A DNA stretch of 64,000 nt from Serripes groenlandicus. Lineage: Eukaryota; Mollusca; Bivalvia; Cardiida; Cardiidae. Below are positions 1 through 25,877 of this stretch, in pieces; position 1 is the stretch's first letter, and the number at the start of each line of letters is the position of its first letter. The DNA lies in assembly GCA_031761405.1 (NCBI GenBank), contig JASEVX010000007.1:64351573-64415572 (forward strand), written 5' to 3'. Below the pieces are notes generated by a model that saw nothing but the letters and a program-made list of their open reading frames with translations, did not search any database and was not told where the DNA came from. The translations under genes were made by a program, and so were the position numbers.

Positions 1-187
1 GTAAATGTTGAAAAAAATCTCAATTGAAAGTCTTGAAAATGTACAAAATTTGGCTTACTGGTCAGTGGGTACGGTATGTCTACCAAGTAAAAATGAAGCG
101 AAAACTATCAATATTTAGATATATTTATTTATTAATATTAATACTCTCTCATAACTATGATTCTAATATTGCAAGAGTTCAGCAACT

Positions 188-634
188 TTAACCCTTTCCC
201 ATATATAGACGATTTCTAAATCTCTGCAGCAGACAACTTTTGAAAACACTGACAAAAAGGAAAATAGCAATTTCTCGTTTTCCAAAATGTTTTGAAAGTA
301 TATTGTTTTATGGCGCATCGACAGCTAAGGTCATTTAGCGCGCAATTAAATTTAATTATTCATGATCCCTGGGTAAACAAACCAGTACTAGGCTAGAAAA
401 TGTGCCTTGCCCAATGGCACTCCACCATGACCGTAGTGCCGCGACTGGGGATCGAACCCGGGACACCCAGTTTCGAAATTCCCGACGCTAACCACTCGAC
501 CACAGCGGATTCCGTCAAAATGTTTTGAACTTGTTTCAATAATTATACCTTTATTTATAGAGATCTTCTATGTTTTTAACAACATGTTTTCAAAGTCATC
601 TGCTGCAGATTTGTTATATGTTGGAAAGTGTAAA
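188..634 (+). repeat. piggyBac-like TTAA MITE, split by a SINE
   Basis: This is the first of about 30 copies of one family. A complete copy is ~230 bp: TTAA, CCCTTTCC(C/A), then 'CTGCAGCAGACG' near the left end, a central self-complementary 'GCAATTTC' core, the mirrored 'CGTCTGCTGCAG', and GGAAAGGG-TTAA. TTAA targets and CCC...GGG termini are the hallmark of the piggyBac superfamily. No transposase is present, so it is non-autonomous. I call orientation A when the left half reads '...CTTTCTGACGCCTCTGCAG'. This copy is orientation A, has diverged ends and is interrupted by the SINE at 297-515. Confidence 0.75.
297..515 (-). repeat. tRNA-derived SINE (family 3) nested in the MITE
   Basis: On the minus strand a tRNA-like head carries an A box (TGGTCGAGTGGTTAGCGTC) and a B box (GGTTCGATCCC). 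It is followed by a body containing 'TTGTTTACCCAGGGA' and 'CATGAATAA'. The 14-bp sequence CAAAATGTTTTGAA occurs at 283-296 and again at 516-529, flanking the insert as a target-site duplication. The same body is found on the plus strand at 15836-16005. Confidence 0.8.
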
Positions 635-1846
635 CCGTAAAGAACATCGGAAATTGAAAATTAAGTTATTACTTATTATTTTGGTAGAAAAACTTGGGTT
701 TTTTCTATTTATGGTAAAGGGCCAATAAAGGAACATATATTTTGAAATTGGATAAATTGTTTAGGGGGAAATGTTGTTCAAAGATGTTTTATGTATAGCT
801 GCTGAGTGGAACAGTTTGAACAAATATGGTAGAAGACCACTTAAGGAACATTTATGTGAAAATATTTCGAAATTGGGCAGATTATTCAAGAGAATAATAT
901 ATAATTAACAGATGTAAACTTCTTGACATTGGTCCATTGGTTAAGGAGGAGAACTTCAGTTGTTTGAAGGGAAATCTTGACAAACAGCCCACAGACAGAG
1001 ATTGTTTACTGATCACAATAGCTCATCCAGAGCACATTGTGATCTAGTAGAGTTATACATGTAAATCTGCAGCAATGCACTTTGATGGTAAAGTAAAAGT
1101 ATACCAAATACAATCAGCGAACAGGCTGATCTACAGCTAATAAGTCGGTAAAACAAACCTGCATTTGCATAGGTATGAGTGTATAACTTCACCAAACTGC
1201 ATTGAATATATGCAACAATGAGTTTGAATTTGTTGTAAATATGCATTCTATTTTTAGCTCTGGCGTCCATTTTTTCAGCGCAATACAAATTTGGTAGTAG
1301 GTTACCGTTAATTAAGGAATATTCATATTGGCTTTTACATTTGTTTTAGACATACATTTGTGCCTAGAATTCGAAAGTAGCATATTGTTCACTTGGTGTT
1401 TTGTTTGCAAATATTTTATCCCATTTAAATTATTAACTCTGATACCATTTATATCATATATATGTGATCCATTTTGTGTAAGTTCAATTGTTGTGTATTA
1501 CTAGTTTCTTTGTAATAACATTTAATTGTAAGTTCAAGGGACACTTTGAGTCTTTGGTCAATGTTCTTAACTTAAGAAAGGCACTTAAATGATTCAACTC
1601 AATTTGTGTCATATAAATATGTATAAAGGGAAATAACCTGTACATACAGAATACAAAGTCAGAGCAGTTACCTTCCCTTAATATGTAGGCGACGTGGTTT
1701 TTAGTTGGATAGCCATTTGTTGAGGTCGACAATAAAGGGATTGATTGAAATCATCTTAATCTTGTAGTTTAATCCAGACATAAGAATATTACATGTTGCA
1801 AATGTCCAATTTTTGATTCCCCCTCCTCACACTAAGTCAAAGTTTT
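635..1846. other. Intergenic, no gene recognised
   Basis: AT-rich sequence with fragments resembling the 'GGAACATTTATGTG' repeat seen again near 24.8-25.7 kb. Short open frames on the minus strand (1013-1288, 1484-1732) have no recognisable domain, splice context or codon structure. I treat them as chance. Confidence 0.5.
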
Positions 1847-2076
1847 TTAACCCTTTCCCTCATACAGACGCTTTCTGACGCCTCAGCAGCAGACAGCTTT
1901 TGGAAAACATAGTGACAAAAGAAGAAATTGCTCAAAACGAGCAATTTCTCCTTTTGCCACAATGTTTTCCACTTTAAGTCATAGGTTATCCATTCAGTTA
2001 TAGAGATTTTCTATTTATTCACAAAATATGTTCAAAGTCGTCTGCTGCAGAATTGTCGTATGAGGGAAAAGGTTAA
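1847..2076 (+). repeat. piggyBac-like MITE, complete
   Basis: Orientation A, 230 bp, with TTAA at both ends. The central palindrome (CAAAACGAGCAATTTC type) is intact. It is a good reference copy for the family. Confidence 0.8.
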
Positions 2077-2215
2077 GATATACAAAGATTGCTGTGAAAT
2101 CTCACATTATATCAAGAGTATGATGAGAAACTCTCGCTCATAGTACTTGTCCTGCAAATGCTTCATAAATCAAAGTACTAAAAGTACTTAAATGCGGGGG
2201 ATGTTGGCTCTAAAG

Positions 2216-3180
2216 TGTTAACAAGATTTTCCTTCAATTTGACCTAGTGACCTACTTTTTGACCCATCATGACCCATGTTCGAACTTGACCTACATATCA
2301 TCAAGACAAACATTCTGATAAAGTTTCAACATGCTCAAGTTGAAAATATTAAAGGCATCTACAGTGTTAACAAGATTTCCATTCAATTTGGCTTAGTGAC
2401 CTAGTTTTTGACCCGTCATATTCGAACTTGGCCTAGATATCATTTAGATAAACATTTTGACCAAATTTCGAGCTGCCTTAGCCAAAAATGTGGCTTCTAC
2501 CGTATTAACAAGATTTTCCTTCAATTTGGCCACGTAACCTAGTTTCTGACGCAATATGACCCATATTCGAACTTGACTTAGATATCATTATTACAAACAT
2601 TCTGACAAAATTTCAAACATTCGAACTCGGCCTAGATATCATTTAGATAAACATTCTGACCACATTTCAAGCTGCCTTAGTTAAAAATGCGGCTTCTAGT
2701 GTTAACAAGATTTCTCTTCAATTGGCCTAGTGACCTAGTTTCTGACCCAATATGACCCATATTTGAACTTAACCTAGAAATCATTACCAGTAATACAAAC
2801 ATTCTGACAACATTTCAAACTGCTGAAGCAAAAATTGCGGCCTTTAGAGTGTTAACAACTTCAATTTGACCTAGTGACCTACTTTTTGACCCGAAATGTT
2901 TCATGTTCGAACATGACTAACATCATCAAGACAAACATTCTGATAAAGTTTCAACATGCTCAAGTTGAAAATGTGGCCTCTAGAGTGTTAACAAGATTTT
3001 CCTTCAATTTGACCTAGTGACCTAGTTTTTTACCTCAAATGGCTCAGTTTCGAACTTGTCCAAGATTTGATGGAGATGAATGTTCTGATAAACTTTCATG
3101 AAGATCTGATGCAAAATGTAGCCTGTAGAGTGTTAACAAGGAAAAATGTTGACGATGTACGACAGCCGTATATATTTCCG
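2216..3180 (+). repeat. Tandem array of ~145 bp units
   Basis: Six units each start with (A)GTGTTAACAAGATTT, at 2216, 2364, 2502, 2699, 2849 and 2985, with a seventh start at 3130. Units carry 'GACCTAGTGACCTAGTTTTTG' -like text followed by 'GACCCA...TTCGAACTTG'. Periods are 136-150 bp except one ~197 bp unit that holds an internal duplication. The array resembles the tandem cores of Helentron-associated elements in molluscs; that assignment is by recall. Confidence 0.7.
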
Positions 3181-5590
3181 TATTTTTCATTGCAGGGATT
3201 TTCTCAAAAGGTTTGTGAGCTACCCGCTTTCAAGCTACTTGTTTTCCACATATTTAAAAGAAACATTTTCTAAATTATGTATACAACTTCAATGATTAAA
3301 ACTTTACATTGTGTATGTTTACTTTGTATAATGTGCATACTGTTTAGCTTGTTGTGAAACGTATTTAACTGATCCCTGGACAATCAAGACAAATTGTCCA
3401 TTTTGAAAACACAGAGGGCAGCCCAAAAAATTTACAAATTTACACTTCCTGAAAGCTGGGCATGACAATATACGGAGGTATTCAGCATAGCTGAATCCCT
3501 CGCATAAAAATCAATGCTTGTCTGTTTTATCTTAGTCAGCACAGGGGCATTACTGAATAATTATTTAAGCCAGAGTAATGTGACTTGGTATACGCATCAT
3601 GTATATTGTTCCTAGAAACAGGTGTATTATATTATATAGTTTTATTTGAAAATGTTGCAGGGTTTTTGAGCAATGTTAAAGTTTTGTGACGACGCCAATG
3701 CTATCTCAATAGCCTGACTTTTTTTCTTAAAAAACAGATGAGCTTACAAGCATCTGATGATTCCGATAACTCAATCAATATCTCAGTCAACTTTGTTGAT
3801 TCATAATATAAGTGAATCGAATAACCACTATCATATCAAAAATATTATCCATCTTATTTGTCCCTTTAATAATCTTTGACAGTTAAATAATGAAATGGGA
3901 GAAACATTCTGTTATTTTTTAATTAAAATGATCTACTAATATATTATTCTTATTTCAACCAGTTATTGTATGTACTAATAAAATACAAAGAATAAAGAAA
4001 TTCTATGATTGGGAAAATTTTTGTGAAAAAACTGTAGCATACGCCTTTAATACAAATGTTAAAGGAATATTTTGTTATTAAAAAACAGCTGTTTGAGGTT
4101 ACCCCTGATAACAGAAATAAACATGTGTCATGTGACCCGGAAATGGCAAGTTCCACCAGAAATTGTCACATTTACAGCTTGCAATTGCAGACACTAATGA
4201 AACAACAAATCGACGGCAAAGCCGGCAATGTTTCCTGTCAATAGGTAATGTGTATGAACTTTGCAAAACTTTGCTATACCGTCTTTCCAAAATTTGTGTC
4301 CAGAGTGGATTTTTTGATGCACTCACAATTCTGCTACGTTTTGATTGGATGCAAAGTAAATATCGAAACAAAAAAAACTTCTAGAGGAATATTAAAATAT
4401 GATAATACGTACTCGAAAAGGGAACAAGCACAAGTAATTTTATGTGTGATCATTTCCATTTAATAAGACTCGTTGTCTTTTTTTAAAATGAGTTTTTTGA
4501 CTTTCCGGAAATTACAAATCAAAATTCCTGAAATATGACATCATTCTATTAGCGTAATGCAAATGATGAATAAATAACCAAAAGGAAAAAACGACAGAAA
4601 TGATAGGAATGTTTACCCAAAATAGGTAGCACCTATACTCATATTATAATTGTTGAATTATATCATCGTGGGCGGGAAGTATTTGTTTAAAATTTTATGT
4701 ACTTTCGTTTCTCTCAACTTTCCTTTCAAAGAGACAACAGGGTTTTTTTTCTGAAAAAGGGGAAGGGGCCTGGGGCCTTTGAGAAGGGGAAAATTTTGCG
4801 GCATTTTAGAAAAGAAAGGGGAAAAATTGTAAACTAGTATAATGTGCATGTTTAACTTTTATCATTACAAGGCCATCTCTCTATTTTTCATGTTCTTGAA
4901 CTCCTCCACTAGATTGTCATAATCCAGTTCACTCAAACTATACCACTGTCAAGGGTCTAACACAGAACCTACCCCTGAATAATACAGGTCCATGGTGTTC
5001 TGGTGAAGATTGCATCGATAAATAAGATTTAAGCTAATGTTCAAAAGTTAAATATGAAAAAAAAAAAAAAAAAAAAAATAAATTATCAGAGGGGAATTTA
5101 TATTTTAAGGGGAAAAACTATGCTTAAATTCCGAGGGGAAGGGGCCGTTAAACGGCCCCCGTTATATAAGGTAAAAAAAACCTGGACAAGATTCGTTAAT
5201 TTGGTTACTGACCCGGAACTGTCGAGTTCACTGTATGATAGATAATCAGTGATTTATCGTTCAGGTCCCCGTTCTCGAACCGTACCTATTATCGAACCTT
5301 TATAAGCTCAAGGACAGTTTATATGTTTCCAAAAACACATTTTACGTATTCAATTTTATGTTAACCTGTGCTTTGTTTACTTACAAATAAATTGTTGAAC
5401 TTATTTGTCAGTATTGTTGGTTTTTTGACATGAATTTATAAGTATTCCCATGAGCCCTGATAAATGTTAAGAGGTTCGAGAACCGGTGTTGTTTCCATGC
5501 TAAGCATTTTATTTTTCTATTTATTTATGAATAATATTAAATAATTTTTTCATTAAATATGCATATATATATAAATGATAAGATAAAACA
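3181..5590. other. Intergenic, no gene recognised
   Basis: AT-rich sequence with a 25-A run near 5055. GGGGAAGGGGCC-type purine-rich stretches occur near 4755-4810 and 5085-5160, possibly two decayed copies of one repeat in opposite orientation. Several overlapping short frames at 3950-4463 lie on both strands and look random. Confidence 0.45.
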
Positions 5591-5593
5591 GTA

Positions 5594-6445
5594 ACAAGAG
5601 GCCATGAGGGCCTATGCTCTACTGGTATGGTTCTTTGGTCATTTTCAATCCAGAGCATGTATGTATGGTGAAGCTCGGATAGTAAATGGAGGCTCTTTTG
5701 TGCTCACAAGCTGTATTATAGCAATTTTTACAATTTCATGGGCCATAATCCAGTCTTGCATGGGCGGATCTGGCTGATTTTCAAAAGGAACCAAGCTCTC
5801 ATCAATATTTAACTACTATCTAAGTTTGGTGAAGATCAGAAGTAAATGGAGCCTCTATTGTGTTCACATGCTCAATTATAGCAATTTGGACAATTTCAAG
5901 GGCCATAATCCAGTCTTGCATAGGCGGATCTGGCTGGTTTACGAAAGGAACTGAGCTCTCATGGATATCTAACTACTGTATAAGTTTGGTTGAGATACAA
6001 TCAAAAGTGAAGACTATCGTGTTAACAAGCTCTTTTATAGCAATTTTGACCATTTCAAGGGCCATAATCCAGTCATGCATGGGCGGATCTGGCTGGTTTT
6101 CAAAAGGAACCGAGCTCTCATGGATATCTAACTACTGTATAAGTTTGGTTGAGATACAATCAAAAGTGAAGACTGTATCGTGTTAACAAGCTCTTTTATA
6201 GCAATTTTGACCATTTCAAGGGCAATAATCCAGTCATGCATGGGCGGATCTGGCTGGTTTTCGAAAGGAACCGAGCTCTTATGGATATCTAACTACTGTA
6301 TAAGTTTAGTTGAGATACAATCAAAAGTGAAGACTATAGTGTTAACAAGAAATTGTTTACGGACGGACGCACGCACGCACGCACGGACGACGGACAAATC
6401 GCCACGACATAAGCCCTTCTGGCCTTTGGCCAGTAGAGCTAAAAA
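5594..6445 (+). mobile_element. Pearl/HINE-type element with four ~160 bp repeats
   Basis: The element opens with 'AAGAGGCCATGAGGGCC'. Four tandem units of 159-161 bp follow, starting at 5700, 5860, 6019 and 6180, each with 'GGGCCATAATCCAGTC' and 'GGGCGGATCTGGCTG'. Next come an ACGG/ACGC tract (6360-6396), the hairpin TGGCCTTTGGCCA and a CTAAAAA end. A unique 5' part, a tandem core, an ACGG microsatellite and a short 3' part are the plan of the oyster pearl family, now grouped with Helentron-associated elements. The 3' hairpin followed by CTAA also fits a Helitron terminus. The 108-aa and 96-aa frames across it are repeat translations, not genes. Confidence 0.75.
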
Positions 6446-7008
6446 TTGTATTTTAATTTTTTATATATAAATCAGCAATACAGTTTGTCTTTAAGACTTT
6501 ATTGGGGGATTTTGGTATCTGAAAATTCTATGCACCCTGAAGAAAGTGCAATTTCATACTTAGGCGAGCTTTTCTCATCTGCAGTTTTTTCCTTGTCTTC
6601 ATTCCAGTATCTACAGAAGAGTTTGTGACCCTTGGTACTTTTTATTTCGTCTTCTGCATTGCTATTCGAGACAGACATGGTAGAATTTAACTTTCAGTTA
6701 TTTCTTATTCGACAGACTTTTTTTTTACTCCAAGCGTCTATTATGAATGATGTTTTAGGGCAAGGCGTCTATTGACTGTTCGATTAGAAAAACTTCTTAA
6801 TATCAAAAAGTTGAAAAATTATCAGAGTTTTCAGTCAAATTACACGATTGTGACAGTTAAGGGGTTGAATTTGAAAATCTGAAAAGTAGTTGAAACGAGT
6901 TGTAAAAATGAAGAATGGTTGTCAACTCAATCAATTACTTTTATTTTCAATTGCTCATTGTACGATAGGGTAAGTTAACATTCAAAATCAACACTTTTCT
7001 CTGATATA

Positions 7009-7142
7009 ATATCGTCCAATCAGCGTGGGCGTTACACAAACGATTTGCAGACGAATCAAAGATGGAGTCGGCGCATGCACTTTCCCTGTGAAATTTCTAC
7101 GTTTTACCAATTTATCTCTCTACTTTAGGTTGACACCACAAA
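7009..7142 (+). promoter_or_regulatory. Likely DDX20 promoter/5' UTR
   Basis: A TATAAT-like run followed by a CCAAT box (CCAATCAGCGTGGGCG, near 7016) lies ~125 bp before the DDX20 start codon. The leader TTTAGGTTGACACCACAAA runs into ATGG, a good animal initiation context. The transcription start cannot be placed from sequence alone. A 5' intron ending at the 'CTTTAG' just upstream is possible. Confidence 0.4.
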
Positions 7143-21293
<14,151 letters not shown>

Positions 21294-21305
21294 TGAAATG
21301 TATCT

Positions 21306-21537
21306 TTACCCTTTCCTACATACAGAAAATCTGCGGCAGAAAACTGAAATTATATTGGCAAAAAATGGAAAATCTCTACAAAATTATGAATTATTATTGA
21401 ATAGAGATGAAAACATTGTGGCAAATGGAGAAATTGCTCTTGCATTGGCTTCAAGAAACGTGTCAGTGGAAAAGAGTAAATTAATAGAAACTTTTGACAT
21501 GTCTACAGATGAAGTTTTCTTAAAACTCAGAGGGTAA
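21306..21537 (-). repeat. piggyBac-like MITE, degenerate, in the DDX20 3' UTR
   Basis: TTACCCTTTCCTACATACAG begins 13 bp after the DDX20 stop. Internal landmarks (CTGCGGCAG, then CATTGTGGCAAATGGAGAAA) follow. The right part has drifted. Confidence 0.6.
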
Positions 21538-22299
21538 AGAAGTACTTGCTCATGATGACTTTTCTGATTTATCTCTAAAACATGATTGCTTTTGTATAGG
21601 CAAGAAGACACTTAGAGACAAGAACACATGTTCCTTCAAATACTCAAGATTATAATCACTTTATTCCAATTCGGAAGTATCAATCGTCTATAACAATGAG
21701 GGCTATCAAACAGGGGTTGTGAATTTAATTCCTAGCTTGCCAAACTGTCAGATAATTGACAATGTGAATAGAGACATTCTTCTTCCACAAATGGACTAAA
21801 TTCTCCTTTTTGAAAATGTCCACAATATTTTCAAAATGCATCTGCATGTTGGAAATTGTTAATAAAGCTAGTACAAGGGCCAAAACGGTCACCGTGACAT
21901 CTTTGTTAATAAACACTGTTCTTCTATATATCTTTAATAGTTGTACTTTTACCACCTTCGCCCATTTAGTTCATATTGATGCCCTGTTTTGGTACTGGAG
22001 TGAGTACAACATCTGCCAAGAAATTTGCGGGTTTACCAGTCATTCATACATGATTTTCTTTCATTTCTTTTACCAAGGATTCTTTGAAAGCCATGGACTA
22101 TTTTAACAAAGTGCACAAGGTGAGTAAATAAGTACTGGCTCATGATGACTTTTCTGATTTAAAGCTAAAACATGCTTGCTTTTGTGTAGGTTTTTGTTTT
22201 TTGGCAATAAGACACTTGGAGACCAGAACACATGTTCCTTCAAATACTCAAGATTGTAATCACATTATTCCCATTCAGAAGTATCAATCATCTATATTG
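21538..22299. other. DDX20 3' flank with a duplicated block; no gene recognised
   Basis: A ~150 bp block beginning 'GTACT(T)GCTCATGATGAC' at ~21541 is repeated at ~22133 (TTTTCTGATTTA...AACACATGTTCC...TCAAGATT). Small frames between them show no domain. Confidence 0.45.
21861..21866 (+). promoter_or_regulatory. Candidate poly(A) signal for DDX20
   Basis: AATAAA lies 568 bp after the stop codon; a second AATAAA is at 21908-21913. Either could serve, and there is no independent evidence for the cleavage site. Confidence 0.35.
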
Positions 22300-22582
22300 C
22301 TATAATACAGCTTGTGAACACAATAGAGCCTCCATTTACTATCCGATATTCACCAAACTTAAATAGTAGTTAAATATTGATAAGAGCTCTGTTCCTTTTG
22401 CAAACCAGCCAGATCCCCCCATGCAAGACTGGATTATGGCCCTTGAAATTGTCAAAATTGCTATAATGGAGCTTGTGAACACAATAGAGCCTCCATTTAC
22501 TATCCGATCTTCACCATACATATATGCTCTGGATTGAAAATGACCAAAGAACCATCCCAGTAGAGCATAGACCCTCTTGTTT
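22300..22582 (-). mobile_element. Pearl/HINE-type element, 5' part only
   Basis: On the minus strand it begins AACAAGAGGGTCTATGCTCT, followed by 'TTCTTTGGTCATTTTCAATC' and one and a half 160-bp units. It has no ACGG tract or 3' hairpin. Confidence 0.65.
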
Positions 22583-22874
22583 AACTATACACATATCGGG
22601 AAATGATTTTCAATACCTGTAGTTCATTTTTTGAACAATCTTGATCCAGTCTTGCATGGGGGATTTGGCTGGTTTGCGAAAGGAACCCAGCTCTCATGGA
22701 TATCTAATTACTGTATAAATTTGATTGAGATACGATCAAAACTGAAGACTTGATTGCGTTCACAAGCTGTATTATAGCAATTCTGACAATTTCAAGGGCC
22801 ATAATCCAGTCTTGCATGGCCGGATCTGGCTGGTTTGCGAAAGGAACCAAGCTCTCATGGATACCTAACTACTA

Positions 22875-24516
22875 GATAGGCGACACCTTAAGGGTTTCGC
22901 GGGATAGAATGAGTGAAGAGGAGCAGAATTATACCGAACTACCAACTGGCCACACGCAATACTAAATATATATGTTATGAATATGTAATTTCAATTCTTA
23001 CATGATTCAAAACGTAACAATTGATGACACTCAAGGTTTTTTGGCAACACCAAAATTATTTCCGCAAGTCTAAAAGATAAACACACCATACTATTGGTTT
23101 TGGCGCCAAAGCGATAACGTTATGACGTCATACCGCTGAAGTGCTGAACGTGACGTCACTTTCCAAGTATTTGGTCACGTGAAAATATTTGATTCAAGAG
23201 CCCCTATTAAAAGCATTCTCCAACTATCAAAACTAAATGTATGAGAAATCTAAAAACACCATTGTTTGTACTGGATATTGGACAAGTTTCAGTATGAATT
23301 TCAGGTCTCTAGCTGAATCCATTTTTTGCTAGTAGGAGATCTACAGAAATATGTAGTCAAAATGTCGATTTTTCGGGTTTTAACCTTAACAATCTCTGAA
23401 ACTAGATTTTTCCCAGATATAACGAAACCGCCCAGACCTAGATCGCATTGTGGTCTATCAGTGTGGCTAATTTCAGCGAAATCGTTCTCACCGATTTCTT
23501 TGTCCACAAATCGCTGAATTTTACAACACATTGTGTCCCAATAGCCGTATAGACATTTGTTCCGTAGAACAGAATAGAATAATTCTGTTCCACTACACTC
23601 ATTCTATACTAGAAAGGCGACACCTTAAGGGTTTCGCGGGATAGAATGAGTGGAGAGGAGCAGAATTGCATCCGAACTACCAACCGACCACACACAATGC
23701 TGAATATATTATTTCGATTCTAACATGATCCAAAACGTAACAATTGATGAAACTAGTATTTTGCAACACCAAAATTATCTCCGTAAGTCTAAAAGATAAA
23801 TAGAACATTATTATCGGGATTTGGCGCCGAAGTTTAGTTTAAACTTATTTATTTTACATCGATTGCGAAACAAGCTTTAAGCTTAAACTTATCACACTCG
23901 ATGTCTGCTTCCTGGAGACTTAACCAGTACTCGTGCCGTTTTGTGTTGAAAAATCTCAAAAGGACCCGCTCATCACGGGACTCGAACCAGGGACCTTTGA
24001 TACGAGAGGCCGACGCTCTACCTCTGCACCACTGTAACGTTATGACGTCAACCGCTGACGTGACGTCACTTTCCTAGTCACGCCCACAGATTTTTTTAAA
24101 ATCAAGAACCCCTATTGAAAGCTTTCTCCAAGAATCCAAACTGAATGTATGAGAAATCTAAAAACACCGTTGTTTGCACCGGATCTCGGACAAGTTTCAG
24201 TATGAATTTCAGGTCTCTAGCTGATTCCGTTTTTTGCTAGTGCGAGATCTACAGAAATATGTAGTCAAAATGTCGATTTTTCAGGTTTTAACCTTAAAAA
24301 TATCTAAAACTAGATTTTTCCCAGATATAACGAAACCGCCCAGACCTAGATCGCATTGTGGTCTATCAGTGTGGCTAATTTCAGCGAAATCGTTCTCACC
24401 GATTTCTTTGTCCACAAATCGCTGAATTTTACAACACATTGTGTCCCAATAGCCGTATAGACATTTGTTCCATAGAACAGAATAGAATAATTCTGTTCCA
24501 CTACACTCATTCTATA
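22875..24516. repeat. Direct duplication of a ~0.72 kb element with inverted ends
   Basis: Copy 1 spans ~22875-23611 and copy 2 ~23612-24516. Each starts AGGCGACACCTTAAGGGTTT. Near the start each has ATAGAATGAGTGxAGAGGAG, and each ends with the inverted form (AATTCTGTTCCACTACACTC, then ATTCTATACT). Both share ~200 nt containing a frame with LQKYVVKMSIF and ITKPPRPRSHCGLSV. The shared frame reads open on both strands, so similarity alone does not prove coding. Copy 2 is longer because a SINE sits at 23833-24033. Confidence 0.7.
23833..24033 (-). repeat. tRNA-derived SINE (family 4) nested in duplicate copy 2
   Basis: On the minus strand it reads TGGTGCAGAGGTAGAGCGTC (A box) and TGGTTCGAGTCCC (B box), then a body with 'CTCCAGGAAGCAGACATCG'. 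It is absent from copy 1, where 'GGCGCCAAAGCGATAACGTT' is continuous. Confidence 0.75.
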
Positions 24517-24839
24517 CTGTGTAAGTTTGGTGAAGATCAGATAGTAAATGGAGCCTCTATTGTGTTCTATAGCAATTTTGACGATTTCAAGGGCCATAAT
24601 CCAGTCTTGCATGGGCGGATCTGGCTGATTTGCGAAAGGAACCGAGCTCTCATGGATATCTAACTACTGTATAAGTTTTATTGAGATACAATCAAAATTG
24701 AAGACTGTATCGCGTTCACAAGCAATTGTTTACGGACGACGGACACCACACCACGGCATAAGCTCTTCTGGCCTTTGGCCAATAGAGCTAAAAACAAAAT
24801 AAATTCTTGTCCAAAAGAACTGGCCAGATTAAAAAAAAG

Positions 24840-25600
24840 TTTGGCACAAATGTTCCTTTAGTGATCCTCTGCCAACTGCTGAAATTTTTCCCATCAATTG
24901 AAAAACATTACCAACTATTACAGTATATAGTCAAATAATTTTGTTCAAAAGTACTGTCCGGATTTGAATATAATTCAGCACAAATGTTCCCTTGGACGCC
25001 AATCCTCTTCCAAGAATGTTCAAATTATTCCAATCTGTTGAAAAACATGGCCACCAAGGGGCGGAGCTTGTGTATATATATAGTGAAACTATAATAACAA
25101 TCTTCTTGTCCAAAAGTATAGACATGATTTTAAAATGATTTGCCACAAATTTTCCTCGACCAAGATTGTTTGAATTCTTCCTATCCCTCACAAAAAATGA
25201 TGTCCAGGGGTTGGAGCTGGTGTTCCATATATATATATATTGTAAAGAACTTAGAAACCGTCTCAAGTTTATTAAATCGGATAAAAAAGGCCCCACTATT
25301 TTTCTTTTACTAACCAACATGGCTAGATGGAATCTCATGGAGGGACAACTAAGGAACATTTCTACAAAATTATGTGACAATCAGCCAGATACATTGATAG
25401 AAGATTTTCAAAGTTTTCACTATGCCCATTCTAGACAAAATAGCCTGCTCCCTGGCGGTCATGTATTTCCACCAATCGACATGGCTTTAAGAAAATTGAT
25501 TGAGGGTCACCGAAGAAACATTTTAACAAATTATTTTTGCGAAGAAAGGAACATTTGTGGCAAACTATTTTTTAAATAGGGTATCCTTTTGGAAAAGAAG
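24840..25600 (+). repeat. 'CTTGTCCAAAAG' dispersed repeat units
   Basis: Repeated ~120-150 bp blocks carry 'TCTTGTCCAAAAGTA', 'TTTGGCACAAATGTTCC', 'GACCCTCT...AAGATTGTT' and 'GAAAAACATGGCC'. The 149-aa minus frame (24931-25380) and 137-aa plus frame (25166-25579) fall wholly in this repeat. Confidence 0.6.
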
Positions 25601-25688
25601 ATTTTTAAAAAAATTGACATTTGTCATCTTTGAAAGAAGCCAACTAAAGAACATTCATGTGTAGTTATTTTGAAATTGGTTCATTGAT

Positions 25689-25820
25689 TTAACCCTTTCC
25701 CTCATATAGACGCTTTCTGACGCCTCTGCAGCAGACAGCTTTTTAAAAACATAGTGACAAAAGAAGAAATTGCTCAAAACAAGCAATTTCTTCTTTGGCC
25801 ACAATGTTTTCTACTTTTAT
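25689..25820 (+). repeat. piggyBac-like MITE, right half lost
   Basis: Orientation A with intact TTAA left end. It breaks in 'GTTTTCTACTTTTATGG' and is joined directly to the GGAAC hairpin fragment. Confidence 0.7.
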
Positions 25821-25877
25821 GGCTAACTGTATTTTGCGGAACGGAACGGAACGGAACGGAACGGAACGGAACGGAAC
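25821..25877 (+). repeat. Half hairpin with expanded GGAAC array
   Basis: TAACTGTATTTTGCGGAACG followed by eight GGAAC units. It is one arm of the palindromes at 26257-26324 and 27332-27399, with the pentamer expanded. Confidence 0.75.

Larger units (their letters stand above)
22630..24795 (+). mobile_element. Pearl/HINE-type element interrupted by a 1.6-kb insertion
   Basis: Core units run from 22630 to ~22874. They stop at 'CTAACTACT' and resume at ~24517 with 'GTGTAAGTTTGGTGAAG', the expected continuation. The element ends at 24795 with GGACGACGGAC, the TGGCCTTTGGCCA hairpin and AGAGCTAAAAA. The interruption is the tandem pair at 22875-24516. Confidence 0.7.

Noticed and set aside
3950..4463. 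Cluster of five overlapping short frames on both strands
   Set aside because: Mutually overlapping in different frames, no domains, no splice context.
5860..6470. 108-aa and 96-aa frames with repeated 'IVLTSSFIAILTISRAIIQS'
   Set aside because: They are translations of the 160-bp pearl/HINE units.
24931..25579. 149-aa (minus) and 137-aa (plus) frames
   Set aside because: They overlap on opposite strands inside a dispersed repeat that recurs at 51.9, 55.1, 58.3 and 63.1 kb.
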